DNA from: Geminicoccus harenae | GTDB lineage: Bacteria > Pseudomonadota > Alphaproteobacteria > Geminicoccales > Geminicoccaceae | Assembly: GCF_019800005.1 (NCBI RefSeq) | Contig: NZ_JABGCL010000012.1 | Coordinates: 124,001-188,000 of the forward strand | DNA: 64,000 nucleotides | Direction: 5' to 3' | Shown here: piece by piece, positions 41,426-50,239 of the stretch | How positions within the stretch are numbered: position 1 is the first letter of the stretch | Layout of the letters: the number at the start of each line of letters is the position of its first letter | Position numbers and translations under genes: made by a program | The notes under the pieces: generated by a model | The model's database searches: none | What the model was told of the DNA's origin: nothing | What the model saw: the letters and a program-made list of their open reading frames with translations, nothing else

Positions 41426-41460
41426 CCCCTAGCTGGCACGGGAAACGGTGCCGGCAGGGG
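41426..41460 (+). promoter_or_regulatory. Hairpin overlapping the hutF Shine-Dalgarno sequence
   Basis: CCCCT (41426-41430) and GGCAC (41435-41439) pair with GTGCC (41448-41452) and AGGGG (41456-41460). The last arm is the first part of the GGGGAGGG ribosome site of the following TTG-started gene. It could end glmS transcripts, limit hutF translation, or both. Confidence 0.45.
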
Positions 41461-41470
41461 AGGGTGTGCG

Positions 41471-42835
41471 TTGATCCATGCCGATCGGGCCCTCCTGCCG
41501 CAGGGCTGGGCGGAGAACGTCCTGGTCGAGGTCGGGCCGGACGGGACGATCATGGCCGTGTCGCCCGGCCGGCCAGTGCCGGCCGGTGCCGAGCGGGCGG
41601 GCCTGCTGCTGCCGGGCATCCCCAATGTCCACAGCCACGCCTTCCAGCGCGCGATGGCGGGTCTCGCCGAGCGTCTGCCGGAAGGGGAGGCCAGCTTCTG
41701 GACCTGGCGCGCAGTCATGTACGCCTTTGCCGGCCGGATGACGCCTGACATCGTCCGGGCGGTCGCGACCCAGCTCTATGTCGAGATGCTGGAAGCGGGC
41801 TACACCGCGGTCGGCGAGTTCCACTATCTCCACCACCAGCCGGACGGGCAGCCGCATGCCGACCCGGCCGAACTGGCGCTGGCCCATCTGGATGCCGCGC
41901 GCCGGGCCGGCATCGGCATCACCATGCTGCCCTCGCTCTACGTGACGGGCGGCTTCGGCCAGCCTGCCGAGGCGGGGCAGCGGCGCTTCCTCCACGACCT
42001 GGACGGGTATCTGCGCCTGGTGGAGCGGCTGCGGGGGGAAACCGCCGGGCGGGCGGACGAGGGGCTGGGGATTGCACCTCATTCGCTGCGCGCGGTGCCG
42101 CCGGACATGTTGGTCGATGCGGTGGGGGCCTGGCGGGCGCTCGTACCGGATGGGCCGGTCCATCTGCACTTGGCCGAGCAGGTCCGCGAGGTACGCGAAT
42201 GCCTGGAGGCGACCGGGCGGCGGCCGGGCGAGCGCCTGCTGGAGCTGGTCCGGCCCGACCCCGGCTGGACGCTGATCCATGCCACCCACCTGGCGGATGG
42301 CGAGCTGGCGGCGCTGGCGGTGAGTGGGGCGGTGGCGGGCCTGTGCCCCAGCACCGAGGGCAATCTCGGCGACGGGCTGTTCCGCCTGGCGGACTGGCTG
42401 GCTGCCGGGGGCAGGCTCGCGATCGGCACGGACAGCCAGGTGGTGATCGACCCGTTCGAGGAACTGCGCTGGCTGGAGCATGGCCAGCGCACCCAGGTCC
42501 TGCGCCGGACGGTGGCGGCTTCGCCGGAGCAGCCGCATACCGGGGCGCGCCTGCTCACCGCGGTCCTGGCCGGTGGGCGGCAGGCGCTGGGCCGGCCGAT
42601 CGGGCGGATCGAGCCGGGTGCCCGGGCCGATCTCGTGGTGCTCGATGCCGACCATCCGCGGCTGGTCGAGCGGGCCGGCGACGGGCTCCTGGACAGCCTC
42701 GTGCTGGCGCCGGGCAAGGGCATGGTGCGCCATGTGATGGTCGGCGGGCGCTGGCGGGTGCGGGACGGGCGGCACCGCGAGCATGACAGGGCGGCCAGCG
42801 CCTACCGACAGGCCGTGCGCGGGCTGGCGCCGTGA
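41471..42835 (+). CDS. hutF: Formimidoylglutamate deiminase
   Basis: HutF converts N-formimino-L-glutamate to N-formylglutamate and ammonia in the five-step histidine degradation route. The 454-residue length matches the family. The amidohydrolase metal site shows PGIPNVHSHAFQRAMAG, HLHLAEQVREVREC, IHATHLADGE and GTDSQVVIDPFEELRWLE. It starts on TTG, 6 bases after GGGGAGGG. The rest of the hut pathway is not in the window, which is odd for this gene. It overlaps the next gene by 4 bases. Confidence 0.92.
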   Translation: MIHADRALLPQGWAENVLVEVGPDGTIMAVSPGRPVPAGAERAGLLLPGIPNVHSHAFQRAMAGLAERLPEGEASFWTWRAVMYAFAGRMTPDIVRAVATQLYVEMLEAGYTAVGEFHYLHHQPDGQPHADPAELALAHLDAARRAGIGITMLPSLYVTGGFGQPAEAGQRRFLHDLDGYLRLVERLRGETAGRADEGLGIAPHSLRAVPPDMLVDAVGAWRALVPDGPVHLHLAEQVREVRECLEATGRRPGERLLELVRPDPGWTLIHATHLADGELAALAVSGAVAGLCPSTEGNLGDGLFRLADWLAAGGRLAIGTDSQVVIDPFEELRWLEHGQRTQVLRRTVAASPEQPHTGARLLTAVLAGGRQALGRPIGRIEPGARADLVVLDADHPRLVERAGDGLLDSLVLAPGKGMVRHVMVGGRWRVRDGRHREHDRAASAYRQAVRGLAP

Positions 42836-43374
42836 TCGGGTTGGCCGAACGCTGTCCGTTCTGCAGCGCGCCGGCGCCGATGGTGTGGGTGCATGGAAGG
42901 GGGCAGTGCTCGTTCTGCGGCACCGATCGCGAGCCGTCCTGCGAGGGTGCCCCGGAACTGCCGCTGGGCAGCGGCCTGCCCACCCTCATCACCGAGCGCC
43001 TGGTGCTGCGCGCAGGCGCGGCCGAGCCCTCGGCGCGCGGCTATGGGATGTGGCGGATCTTCCGGGCCGGCCGGGGCGAGCTCCCGGTGGGCGAGGTCGC
43101 CCTGCTGCCGCGCGGCCAGGACTGCCAGGAGGTCGAGCTCAGCTTCCGCATCGACCTGATGGCCCGCGGCCAGGGCTTTGCCCGGGAGGCCGCGCGGGCG
43201 GTGATCGACCATGGCGAGCGGCGGCTGGGCCTGGACGAGCTGGTGGCCTTCACCAACCCCGACCATCGGGCACCTGCCCGGATCCTGGCCCGGCTGGGGT
43301 TCGTGGCGGATGGAAGGCGCACGCTCGCCCAGGGCGAGCAGGTGGTGGTGTGGCGCAGGAGGAGTGGCCGGTGA
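42832..43374 (+). CDS. Zinc-ribbon domain fused to a shortened GNAT acetyltransferase domain
   Basis: The 180-residue protein starts with a zinc ribbon (CPFC near 8-11, CSFC near 26-29, WVHGRGQC between), like stand-alone small zinc-ribbon proteins. From ~52 it reads LITERLVLRAG, the first GNAT strand. It then jumps almost directly to MWRIFRAGRGELPVGEVALLPR and the acetyl-CoA segment ARGQGFAREAARAVID and HRAPARILARLGFVADG. The usual helices alpha-1/alpha-2 of about 35 residues are missing, so the acceptor side may be rebuilt or lost. It is in frame throughout, with no frameshift seen. It starts on GTG overlapping the hutF stop. The substrate is unknown. Confidence 0.75.
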   Translation: MIGLAERCPFCSAPAPMVWVHGRGQCSFCGTDREPSCEGAPELPLGSGLPTLITERLVLRAGAAEPSARGYGMWRIFRAGRGELPVGEVALLPRGQDCQEVELSFRIDLMARGQGFAREAARAVIDHGERRLGLDELVAFTNPDHRAPARILARLGFVADGRRTLAQGEQVVVWRRRSGR

Positions 43375-44072
43375 TGCGGACGATCGGCGTGATCGGGGGC
43401 CTGTCCTGGGAAAGCAGCGCCGTCTACTACCGGCTCCTGAACGAGGCGGTGCGGGCCAGGCGCGGCGGGCTCGCCTCGGCCAGGCTGCTGCTCTGGTCGT
43501 TCGACTTCGCCGAGATCGAGGCGATGCAGGCCGAGGGCAACTGGGAGGGGGCCACCGGGGCCATGTGCGAGGCCGGGACGAGGCTCGCGGCCGGCGGTGC
43601 CGACCTGCTCCTGATCGCCAGCAACACCATGCACAAGATGGCGGATGCGGTCGCAGCGGCGAGCGGGCTGCCGCTGGTGCACATCGCCGATGCGACCGGC
43701 CAAGCGATCCGTCAAACCGGCTGCCGGCGCCCGGCCCTGCTCGCCACCGCCTATACGATGGAGCAGGATTTCTACCGGGGGCGCCTGGCGGAGCGGTTCG
43801 GGCTGGACGTGCGGGTACCGGAGGCGGCCGACCGGCAGCGCGTGCACCGGATCATCTATGACGAATTGTGCCAGGGCATCGTCCGCCCGGAATCCAAGGC
43901 GAGCTATCTGGAGATCATCGGCCGGCTGCGCGCGGCCGGAGCCGACAGCGTGATCCTGGGCTGCACCGAGATCTGCCTCCTGATCGGCCAGGCGGACCTG
44001 GACTGCCCGGTGTTCGACACGACCGGGCTGCACGCGGAGGCTGCGGTGGCGCTGGCGCTGGACGGCGGCTGA
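43374..44072 (+). CDS. Aspartate/glutamate racemase family protein (YgeA-like) lacking the first catalytic Cys
   Basis: The 232-residue protein aligns along its length with YgeA: TIGVIGGLSWESSAVYYRLLNE, YTMEQDFYRGRLAERFG, GCTEICLLIG, PVFDTTGLHAEAAV. In two-base racemases the N-terminal motif is C-T/N-NTMH; here it reads IASNTMHKMAD, so Ala replaces Cys. The C-terminal Cys in GCTEI is present. It could act as a one-sided epimerase, a racemase of altered range, or another hydrolase-like enzyme. It starts at an overlap with the GNAT stop, completing the hutF trio. Confidence 0.85.
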   Translation: MRTIGVIGGLSWESSAVYYRLLNEAVRARRGGLASARLLLWSFDFAEIEAMQAEGNWEGATGAMCEAGTRLAAGGADLLLIASNTMHKMADAVAAASGLPLVHIADATGQAIRQTGCRRPALLATAYTMEQDFYRGRLAERFGLDVRVPEAADRQRVHRIIYDELCQGIVRPESKASYLEIIGRLRAAGADSVILGCTEICLLIGQADLDCPVFDTTGLHAEAAVALALDGG

Positions 44073-44081
44073 CCAGGAACG

Positions 44082-44113
44082 AAAAAGGCCGCCAGCCTCG
44101 CGGCCGGCGGCCT
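44082..44113 (-). terminator. Intrinsic terminator for the UgpC-type ATPase gene
   Basis: AGGCCGCC (44086-44093) pairs with GGCGGCCT (44106-44113). On the minus strand the stem is followed by TTTTT (44086-44082), a proper rho-independent signal 22 bases after the ATPase stop. It also lies just after the racemase stop and may end that transcript from the other side. Confidence 0.82.
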
Positions 44114-44135
44114 CTCATGGGTTGAACCCGGCGGT

Positions 44136-45212
44136 TCAGGCGTTCAGGCGCTGGCCCGTGCGCTTGTCGAACAGATGCAGGTGCTCGACGTCCGGCAGCA
44201 GCATGAGGTCCTGGCCCGGCTCGAAGCGATGACGCTCGCGGAAGATCGCCTGGATTTCCTGGCCGGCCATGTGCATGACGACCATGGTCTCGGCACCGGT
44301 GGGCTCCACCACCACAACCTTTGCCGGGATGCCCTGGCCGTCCTGGCTGATGTAGAGATGCTCCGGGCGCACGCCGTAGACGACCTCGAGCCCGTCCTGG
44401 CCGCCCAGGCGCTCCGGCACCGGCAGGTGGGTGCCGTCCTTGGCCACCACATCGCCGGAAGCCCCGTTCTTGCGCAGCGTGCCGTCGATGAAGTTCATGG
44501 ACGGCGAGCCGATGAAGCCCGCGACGAACAGGTTGTTCGGCCGGTCGTAGAGCTCCAGCGGGGCGCCGATCTGCTCGACATTGCCGCCCTGCATGACCAC
44601 GATCCGGTCGGCCATGGTCATGGCCTCGATCTGGTCGTGGGTCACGTAGATCGCGGTAGTCTTGAGCCGCTGGTGCAGCTCCTTGATCTCGGTGCGCATC
44701 TGGACGCGCAACTTGGCGTCCAGGTTCGAGAGCGGCTCGTCGAACAGGAAGACCTGCGGGTCGCGGACGATGGCGCGGCCCATGGCGACGCGCTGGCGCT
44801 GGCCGCCGGAGAGCTGGCGCGGGTAGCGGTCGAGGAGCTGGCCCAGGCCCAGGATGCCCGCGGCCTTGCCCACCCGCTCGTCGATGACGTTCTTGGGCGC
44901 CTTCGCGAGCTTCAAGGAGAACGCCATGTTCTCCTTCACGGTCATGTGCGGGTAGAGCGCGTAGTTCTGGAACACCATGGCGATGTCCCGGTCCTTCGGC
45001 GCCACATCGTTGACCACGCGCCCGCCGATCGAGATCTCGCCTTTGCTGATCTCCTCCAGGCCCGCGATCATCCGCAGGAGCGTGGACTTGCCGCAGCCCG
45101 AGGGGCCGACCAGCACCACGAACTCGCCATCCGCGATGTTGACGTCGACGCCGTGCAGGACCTGCACCGAGCCGTAATACTTGTCGACCTTGTTGACCGT
45201 AACCGAAGCCAT
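44136..45212 (-). CDS. Sugar/glycerol-phosphate ABC transporter ATP-binding protein (UgpC/MalK/MsmX type)
   Basis: The 358-residue ATPase has Walker [11 protein letters not shown]-loop [13 protein letters not shown], signature [14 protein letters not shown], Walker [12 protein letters not shown], switch [14 protein letters not shown], and a C-terminal TOBE/MalK regulatory domain (about 240-358) with VYGVRPEHL. It energises CUT1 importers of sugars or sn-glycerol-3-phosphate. No permease or binding protein is near, so it probably serves several importers encoded elsewhere, like MsmX. ATG 45210-45212 has AGAGGA upstream. Confidence 0.92.
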   Translation of the reverse strand: MASVTVNKVDKYYGSVQVLHGVDVNIADGEFVVLVGPSGCGKSTLLRMIAGLEEISKGEISIGGRVVNDVAPKDRDIAMVFQNYALYPHMTVKENMAFSLKLAKAPKNVIDERVGKAAGILGLGQLLDRYPRQLSGGQRQRVAMGRAIVRDPQVFLFDEPLSNLDAKLRVQMRTEIKELHQRLKTTAIYVTHDQIEAMTMADRIVVMQGGNVEQIGAPLELYDRPNNLFVAGFIGSPSMNFIDGTLRKNGASGDVVAKDGTHLPVPERLGGQDGLEVVYGVRPEHLYISQDGQGIPAKVVVVEPTGAETMVVMHMAGQEIQAIFRERHRFEPGQDLMLLPDVEHLHLFDKRTGQRLNA

Positions 45213-45420
45213 CGATCGCTTCCTCTTGCCGGCACGCCAGGGCGACGCCGAACGCATGGATGCCGGCGCGAAGGGTTGTTCTGGCTCCCGGAGCCTCCCC
45301 GGAAGGGCATCGCCCGGCGCCACCTTTGCCGGGGCAGGGCGGCGGTGGCAAGCGGCAAGGCCGCAGGCTCGCTCGGGCGGGCGATGCGGGGAGGAGGCAG
45401 TCCAACGGCTCGAAACGACG

Positions 45421-45451
45421 AAGGGCCGGAGGGATGAACCCTCCGGCCCTT
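45421..45451 (-). terminator. 13-bp perfect hairpin after the RhlE-like helicase gene
   Basis: AAGGGCCGGAGGG (45421-45433) pairs perfectly with CCCTCCGGCCCTT (45439-45451) around a 5-base loop, 26 bases beyond the helicase stop. On the minus strand it is followed by CGTCGTTTCG, a weak T run. It is the likely terminator. The rest of 45213-45477 holds no gene. Confidence 0.75.
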
Positions 45452-45477
45452 GGCCGTATCAACGAACGGTTGAGCGA

Positions 45478-46887
45478 TCAGCCGCCGGCATAGCCGCTGC
45501 TGCGCGCACCACGATAGCCACCGCCGCTGCGCTGGCCCTGGCGGGGCTCGGCGCGGTAGGGCGGGCGGCCATCGACCGGGCGACGGCCGGGTGCCGGGGC
45601 GCCGTTGCTCCGGAACGAGCCAGGCCCGTTCCGGCGCGGGGCGGCGTCCTGATCGGCCGGCGCGACGTCACCGTAGCGCACGGAGGACGGCTCGATCTTC
45701 GGCATGTCCATGAGCGGCACCCGCGAGCGGGTCAGCCGCTCGATGTCGCGCAGGTTGCCACGCTCGTCCGGAGCGCACAGCGCGATCGCGACGCCGGTGG
45801 CACCGGCGCGCGCGGTGCGGCCGATCCGGTGGACATAGGTCTCCGGCACGTCCGGCAGGTCGTACTGGATCACATGGCTGACGCCGTCGACGTCGATGCC
45901 GCGCGCGGCGATGTCCGTCGCGACCAGCACCGGCAGGTCGCCCCGGCGGAACGCGTTCAGCGCCCGCTCGCGCTGGCCCTGCGACTTGTTGCCGTGGATG
46001 GCGGCCGCCGAGATCCCGGACTGCTCCAGGTAGCGCACGATCTTGTCGGCACCATGCTTGGTGCGGGAGAAGACCAGGCTGCGCTGCACGCTCTCGTCAC
46101 CGAGCAGGGTGCGCAGCACCGACGGCTTGTCGGGCCCGTACACCGGGATCACCCGGTGGTCGACCCGCTCGGCCGTGGTCGCGACCGGCGTGACCTCGAC
46201 CTTGACCGGGTCGTTCAGGTACTCGCGCGCCAGCGTGGCGATGCTCTGCGGCATGGTCGCCGAGAAGAACAGGGTCTGCCGCTCCTTGGGCAGCATCTTC
46301 ACGATGCGGCGCAGGGCGTGGATGAAGCCCAGGTCGAGCATCTGGTCGGCTTCGTCCAGCACCAGGATCTCGACATTCTCGATGGTCAGCGCGCGGCGGT
46401 CGATCAGGTCGAGCAGGCGGCCGGGCGTGGCGACCAGGATGTCCAGGCCGGACGCCATCATCCGCTCCTGGCGGCCGAGCGGCGAGCCACCGAACACCAC
46501 GCCGGAGGACAGGCGCAGCTTGCGGCCATAGACACGGAAGCTCTGCTCGATCTGGGCAGCCAGCTCACGGGTCGGGCTCAGCACCAGGCAGCGGACATTG
46601 CGCGGGCGGCGGGCCCGGGGCGAACCGGCGAACTGGTGGAGGATGGGCAGGGCGAAGGCAGCGGTCTTGCCGGTGCCGGTCTGGGCGATGCCCAGGAGGT
46701 CACGGCCTTCCAGGACCTGCGGGATGGCGCGGGTCTGGATCGGGGTGGGGGAAGTATAGCCCTCGGCGGCAAGAGCCTCGAGGATGGGAGCGGCAAGGCC
46801 GAGGGAAACGAAATCGGACAACAGTTGTGCTTTCTGGCCGGACGACACGGTCCAGCCTCTCGGGAGGCGCGCCACCGGCGTGCCCAT
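45478..46887 (-). CDS. rhlE: DEAD-box ATP-dependent RNA helicase, RhlE-like
   Basis: The helicase has up to 469 residues. All motifs are present: GYTSPTPIQTRAIP (Q), AQTGTGKTAAF (I), PTRELAAQI (Ia), TPGRLLDL (Ib), DEAD (II), SAT (III), SRTKHGADKI (IV), ATDIAARGIDV (V) and HRIGRTARAG (VI). The last ~85 residues are basic and Gly/Arg-rich (QGQRSGGGYRGARSSGYAGG), typical RNA-binding tails of RhlE. It should remodel structured RNA in ribosome assembly and mRNA decay. The ATG at 46887 lacks a clear ribosome site; GTG 46848 is an alternative. The 269-base upstream region has an inverted repeat at 46963. Confidence 0.92.
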   Translation of the reverse strand: MGTPVARLPRGWTVSSGQKAQLLSDFVSLGLAAPILEALAAEGYTSPTPIQTRAIPQVLEGRDLLGIAQTGTGKTAAFALPILHQFAGSPRARRPRNVRCLVLSPTRELAAQIEQSFRVYGRKLRLSSGVVFGGSPLGRQERMMASGLDILVATPGRLLDLIDRRALTIENVEILVLDEADQMLDLGFIHALRRIVKMLPKERQTLFFSATMPQSIATLAREYLNDPVKVEVTPVATTAERVDHRVIPVYGPDKPSVLRTLLGDESVQRSLVFSRTKHGADKIVRYLEQSGISAAAIHGNKSQGQRERALNAFRRGDLPVLVATDIAARGIDVDGVSHVIQYDLPDVPETYVHRIGRTARAGATGVAIALCAPDERGNLRDIERLTRSRVPLMDMPKIEPSSVRYGDVAPADQDAAPRRNGPGSFRSNGAPAPGRRPVDGRPPYRAEPRQGQRSGGGYRGARSSGYAGG

Positions 46888-46962
46888 CCGGACGGGTTGA
46901 GGGTCGGCAACGACCCGCGTGAATCGGTCGCTCTAGGGAGGGGGTGCGTTAGACAAGGGAAC

Positions 46963-46981
46963 ATCCTGCAAGCTGCAGGAT
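46963..46981. repeat. Inverted repeat in the leader region of the helicase gene
   Basis: ATCCTGCA (46963-46970) and TGCAGGAT (46974-46981) are perfect inverted arms with a 3-base loop, about 76 bases before the helicase start. It may be a 5'-UTR hairpin (cold-responsive helicases often have structured leaders) or an operator. A nearby AT-rich TATATGATG lies at ~47040. Confidence 0.45.
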
Positions 46982-47156
46982 CTTACACGCGGCCCTGGTC
47001 GAGCGGACCGGCTGACGGCGCGCTCTGCACGTAGTTGCTATATGATGTTGCAGTACCATCATGCAAGCCTGCGGACGGCAGTCCTGGGCATGGGTGGCAT
47101 GCAGTCATGAATGGTTGCATGGGTGCCGACGCTGCCCGGCCACCCGAGGCAGAGGC

Positions 47157-48308
47157 TCAGGCGCTGCCGGTTCCATTCACCCGGACCCGGAAACGGGCGC
47201 CATCCGCCAGCCGGTCCGCTTCGAGCGTTCCGCCGAGCTGGTGGACCAGCGAGCAGACCAGCCGCAGGCCCAGCCCGCGCGATTTTGCAGCATCGAAGCC
47301 TTCGGGCAGGCTCGGGCCATTGTCGGTGATGGTGAGCAGGAGCCGGCTGTCCTCCTGCCGGCACTCCAGGCGGATCCCCGTGCGTTGGCCAGGGCGGCAG
47401 GCGTGCTTCAGCGCGTTGGTCAACAGCTCGACCGCGATCAGGCCGAGCCGGACCGCCTGGTCGGTCGGCAGGATGACGCGATCGGCCTCAAGGGTGAAGG
47501 TCACCTGCTCGGGCTGGCTGAGCGAGGCGATCACGTCGTTGCACAGCCCGGTCAGGTAGTCGTCGAACGCCACGCTCGCGATGTCGGCGCTGCGGTAGAG
47601 CTGCTCGTGGATGCGGGCGATGCTCATCAGCCGGGCCGAGGCCGCGGCGAGCACTGCCTTGGCCTCGGCCGAGCTGGCGCTGCGTTCCTGCATGCCGAGC
47701 AGGCCGGCCACCAGGGCCAGGCTGTTCTTCACCCGGTGGTCGATCTCGCGCAGCAGCAGGTCCTTCTGCTCGAGCAACGCCTCACGCTCGGCCTGGGTGC
47801 GTTCCTTGTCGATCGCGACGCCCAGCGTGTTGGCCAACGCCTCCAGGAAGTGGACGTCATGCGGGCTGAACATGCCGGGGTCGCGGCTGTCGGTCTCGAG
47901 CACGCCGAAGGCCTCGCCTTCGCCGCGGATGATCACGTTGACCGCGCGACGGACCCCATGCTCGGCCATGAGCTCCGGCGTGCGGAACCGTTGCTCCTCC
48001 GCCAGATGGTTGGAGATCACCGGCATGCAGGTCTTGAAGGCGTAGCCGGCCGGCGAGGCGAGATCACCGCCGATCCTGGCACTGCCCACCACGCCCGGGC
48101 GCCAGCCGATCCCCTCGCGCAGGAGGAAGGCGTTCTCGTCGGGGAGCCATTGCAGGACCTTGGCCAAGCACGTGCCGAGGCCATCGGCCGCGATCCGGAC
48201 CGCTTCCGCCAGGATCGTGCTTAAGTCATGGCTTTTGAGAGCGAATCGGCCGAACTCGGCGATGAGCGCCTGCTGGGCCAGGCGCTGCTCGAACTCCGAC
48301 ACCTGCAT
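47157..48308 (-). CDS. GAF-domain sensor histidine kinase of the HisKA_2 (HWE-related) family
   Basis: The 383-residue cytoplasmic kinase has a GAF domain (about 28-170, with YAFKTCMPVISNHL and GVRRAVNVIIRG), then the phosphoacceptor His191 in LREIDHRVKNSLALVAGLL, the HisKA_2 signature. An ATPase domain with ELLTNALKHA, ITDNGPSLPEGFD and GLGLRLVCSLVHQLGG completes it. Such kinases usually feed the PhyR/NepR general stress response or light and redox signalling in alphaproteobacteria; no phyR is here. ATG 48306-48308 has GGAG upstream. The ligand of the GAF domain is unknown. Confidence 0.92.
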   Translation of the reverse strand: MQVSEFEQRLAQQALIAEFGRFALKSHDLSTILAEAVRIAADGLGTCLAKVLQWLPDENAFLLREGIGWRPGVVGSARIGGDLASPAGYAFKTCMPVISNHLAEEQRFRTPELMAEHGVRRAVNVIIRGEGEAFGVLETDSRDPGMFSPHDVHFLEALANTLGVAIDKERTQAEREALLEQKDLLLREIDHRVKNSLALVAGLLGMQERSASSAEAKAVLAAASARLMSIARIHEQLYRSADIASVAFDDYLTGLCNDVIASLSQPEQVTFTLEADRVILPTDQAVRLGLIAVELLTNALKHACRPGQRTGIRLECRQEDSRLLLTITDNGPSLPEGFDAAKSRGLGLRLVCSLVHQLGGTLEADRLADGARFRVRVNGTGSA

Positions 48309-48342
48309 CGACCGATGCTCCGAAGAGAGGACCCGGGAGGGT

Positions 48343-49029
48343 CTAGGCGGATGCGCGCAGGTCTGCGGTGATCGTCCCGGTCGCTGCGACCTGGGCCTCG
48401 TGGCCGGGCTCGCGCCAGGGCTCGGCCACGGCCTGCTCGGCCCATGCGCGCATCGCCGGGAGTTCCAGCAGGCGTGCCGGATAGCTCGCGGCGGCACCGG
48501 TGAACCGAAGCCCATAGGTCTGGGCGCGGAACGCCACCGGGGCGAAGAAGGCGTCGACGGCGGTGAAGGCGGCACCCGCCAGGAACGGCCCGCCGAAGCG
48601 CTGGATGCCCTCGTTCCACAATTCGTCGAGCCGGGCGAGGTCGCGCTCCAGCTCGGGCGGGCGCTCCGCCAGCTCGACACGATGGCCGACACTCATCGGG
48701 CAACGGTTGCGCAGGGTGGCAAAGCCGGCATGCATCTCCGCGGCAGCGGAGCGCGCCCAGGCGCGCGCCTTCGCCTCGGCCGGCCAGACCCCCTCGTGGC
48801 GCTCGGCCAGGTACTCGGCGATGGCCAGCGTTTCCCACACCGTCACGTCGCCGTCGCGCAGGGCCGGCACCTGGCCGGTGGGGGAGAAGGCGCGAAAGGC
48901 CTGCCAGTTGGAGCCGGGGCCGAACTCGACCTGGCGCTCGTCGAACCCGATGCCGAGCTCGCGCATCAGCACCCAGGGGCGCAGCGACCAGGACGAGAAG
49001 TTCTTGTTGGCGATCCACAGCTCGTACAT
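48343..49029 (-). CDS. Glutathione S-transferase family protein
   Basis: The GST has 228 residues. The N-domain reads YELWIANKNFSSWSLRPWVLM with a Ser-rich active-site loop (SSWSLRPW) typical of the bacterial zeta/maleylacetoacetate-isomerase-like group, then FSPTGQVPALRD and WETLAIAEYLAE. The C-domain carries FLAGAAFTAVDAFFAPVAFR. GGAGG sits 5 bases before ATG 49027-49029. It lies 34 bases upstream of the HisKA_2 kinase start on the same strand. This is the third GST-like gene in the window. Confidence 0.92.
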   Translation of the reverse strand: MYELWIANKNFSSWSLRPWVLMRELGIGFDERQVEFGPGSNWQAFRAFSPTGQVPALRDGDVTVWETLAIAEYLAERHEGVWPAEAKARAWARSAAAEMHAGFATLRNRCPMSVGHRVELAERPPELERDLARLDELWNEGIQRFGGPFLAGAAFTAVDAFFAPVAFRAQTYGLRFTGAAASYPARLLELPAMRAWAEQAVAEPWREPGHEAQVAATGTITADLRASA

Positions 49030-49065
49030 GCCGGCCTCCACTCAGCCGCTGGATCCGATCGCGTT

Positions 49066-50202
49066 TCAGTCGCGCAGCCCGTTCCAGAAGTCCTTGACCC
49101 GCTGGAAGAAGCCCTCGCTCTCCGGATGATGGCCGCCGTTCCTGCCATCCTCCGACACGCCCTCGCGCTCGAACTCTTCCAGCAGCTCGATCTGGCGCTT
49201 GGTCAGGTTGACCGGGGTCTCGACGAACAGCTCGACATGCATGTCGCCGCGGCCATGGCCCTGCAGCTCGGTCATGCCCTTGCCGCGCAGCCGGATCTGC
49301 CGGCCGGACTGGGTGCCGGCCGGGATGGTGACCGCCAGGCGCTTGCCCTCGATGGAGGGCACCTCGATCTGGCCGCCGAGCGCGGCGGTGTACATCGGGA
49401 TCGGCACCCGGCAGTGGATGTTCATGCCGTCGCGCTGGAAGAAGCGGTGCGGCGCCACATGGAGGAAGATGTAGAGGTCGCCGGCCGGCGCACCGCGCAT
49501 GCCCGCCTCGCCATTGCCGGAGAGGCGGATCTTCATGCCGTCGTCGACGCCGGCCGGGATGGTGACCGCCAGGGTCTTCTCCTGGCGCACCGCACCCTTG
49601 CCGCCGCAGGTCTTGCAGGGATTGGGGATGATCCGGCCGCTGCCCTGGCAGGTCATGCAGGTCTGCTCGACCGAGAAGAAGCCCTGCGCCCGGCGGATCC
49701 GGCCATTGCCCCGGCAGGTCGGGCAGGTGGCGGGCTGGGTGCCGGGCTCGGCGCCGGAGCCCTTGCAGGCCTCGCAGGCGACCGAAGTCGGCACCCGGAT
49801 CTGTGCCTTCTTGCCGGTGAAGGCCTCTTCCAGCTCGATGGTCAGATCGTAGCGCAGGTCGGCCCCCCGGCCGCTCGAGCGCCGCCCGCCCATCATCTCG
49901 CCGAACAGGTCGTCGAACACGTCGGAGAAGGAGGAGTAGTCGAAGCCCGGCCCGCCGCGGCCGCCGCCCATGCCCTGCTGGAAGGCGGCATGGCCCATCT
50001 GGTCGTAGGCCGCGCGCTTCTGCTCGTCCTTCAGGACCTCATAGGCCTCGTTGATTTCCTTGAACTTGGCCTCGGCCTGGGCGTCACCGTTGTTGCTGTC
50101 GGGATGGTACTGCTTGGCCAGCTTGCGGAAGGCGCTCTTGATCTGATCCGGCGATGCGCCCTTCTGGAGCCCCAGGACTTCATAATAATCGCGCTTGGCC
50201 AT
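49066..50202 (-). CDS. dnaJ: Chaperone DnaJ
   Basis: DnaJ delivers unfolded clients to DnaK and stimulates its ATPase. The 378-residue type A J-protein has a J domain (about 3-68) with the HPD motif in KQYHPDSN, a Gly/Phe-rich region, and four zinc-binding repeats [24 protein letters not shown] and CKTCGGKG. C-terminal substrate-binding domains follow. ATG 50200-50202 ([12 protein letters not shown]) is the family start. It follows dnaK by 94 bases that include a strong hairpin. Confidence 0.97.
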   Translation of the reverse strand: MAKRDYYEVLGLQKGASPDQIKSAFRKLAKQYHPDSNNGDAQAEAKFKEINEAYEVLKDEQKRAAYDQMGHAAFQQGMGGGRGGPGFDYSSFSDVFDDLFGEMMGGRRSSGRGADLRYDLTIELEEAFTGKKAQIRVPTSVACEACKGSGAEPGTQPATCPTCRGNGRIRRAQGFFSVEQTCMTCQGSGRIIPNPCKTCGGKGAVRQEKTLAVTIPAGVDDGMKIRLSGNGEAGMRGAPAGDLYIFLHVAPHRFFQRDGMNIHCRVPIPMYTAALGGQIEVPSIEGKRLAVTIPAGTQSGRQIRLRGKGMTELQGHGRGDMHVELFVETPVNLTKRQIELLEEFEREGVSEDGRNGGHHPESEGFFQRVKDFWNGLRD

Positions 50203-50239
50203 CTGCTCGCTCGTCGATCCCGGCAATGCTCATCACGAC

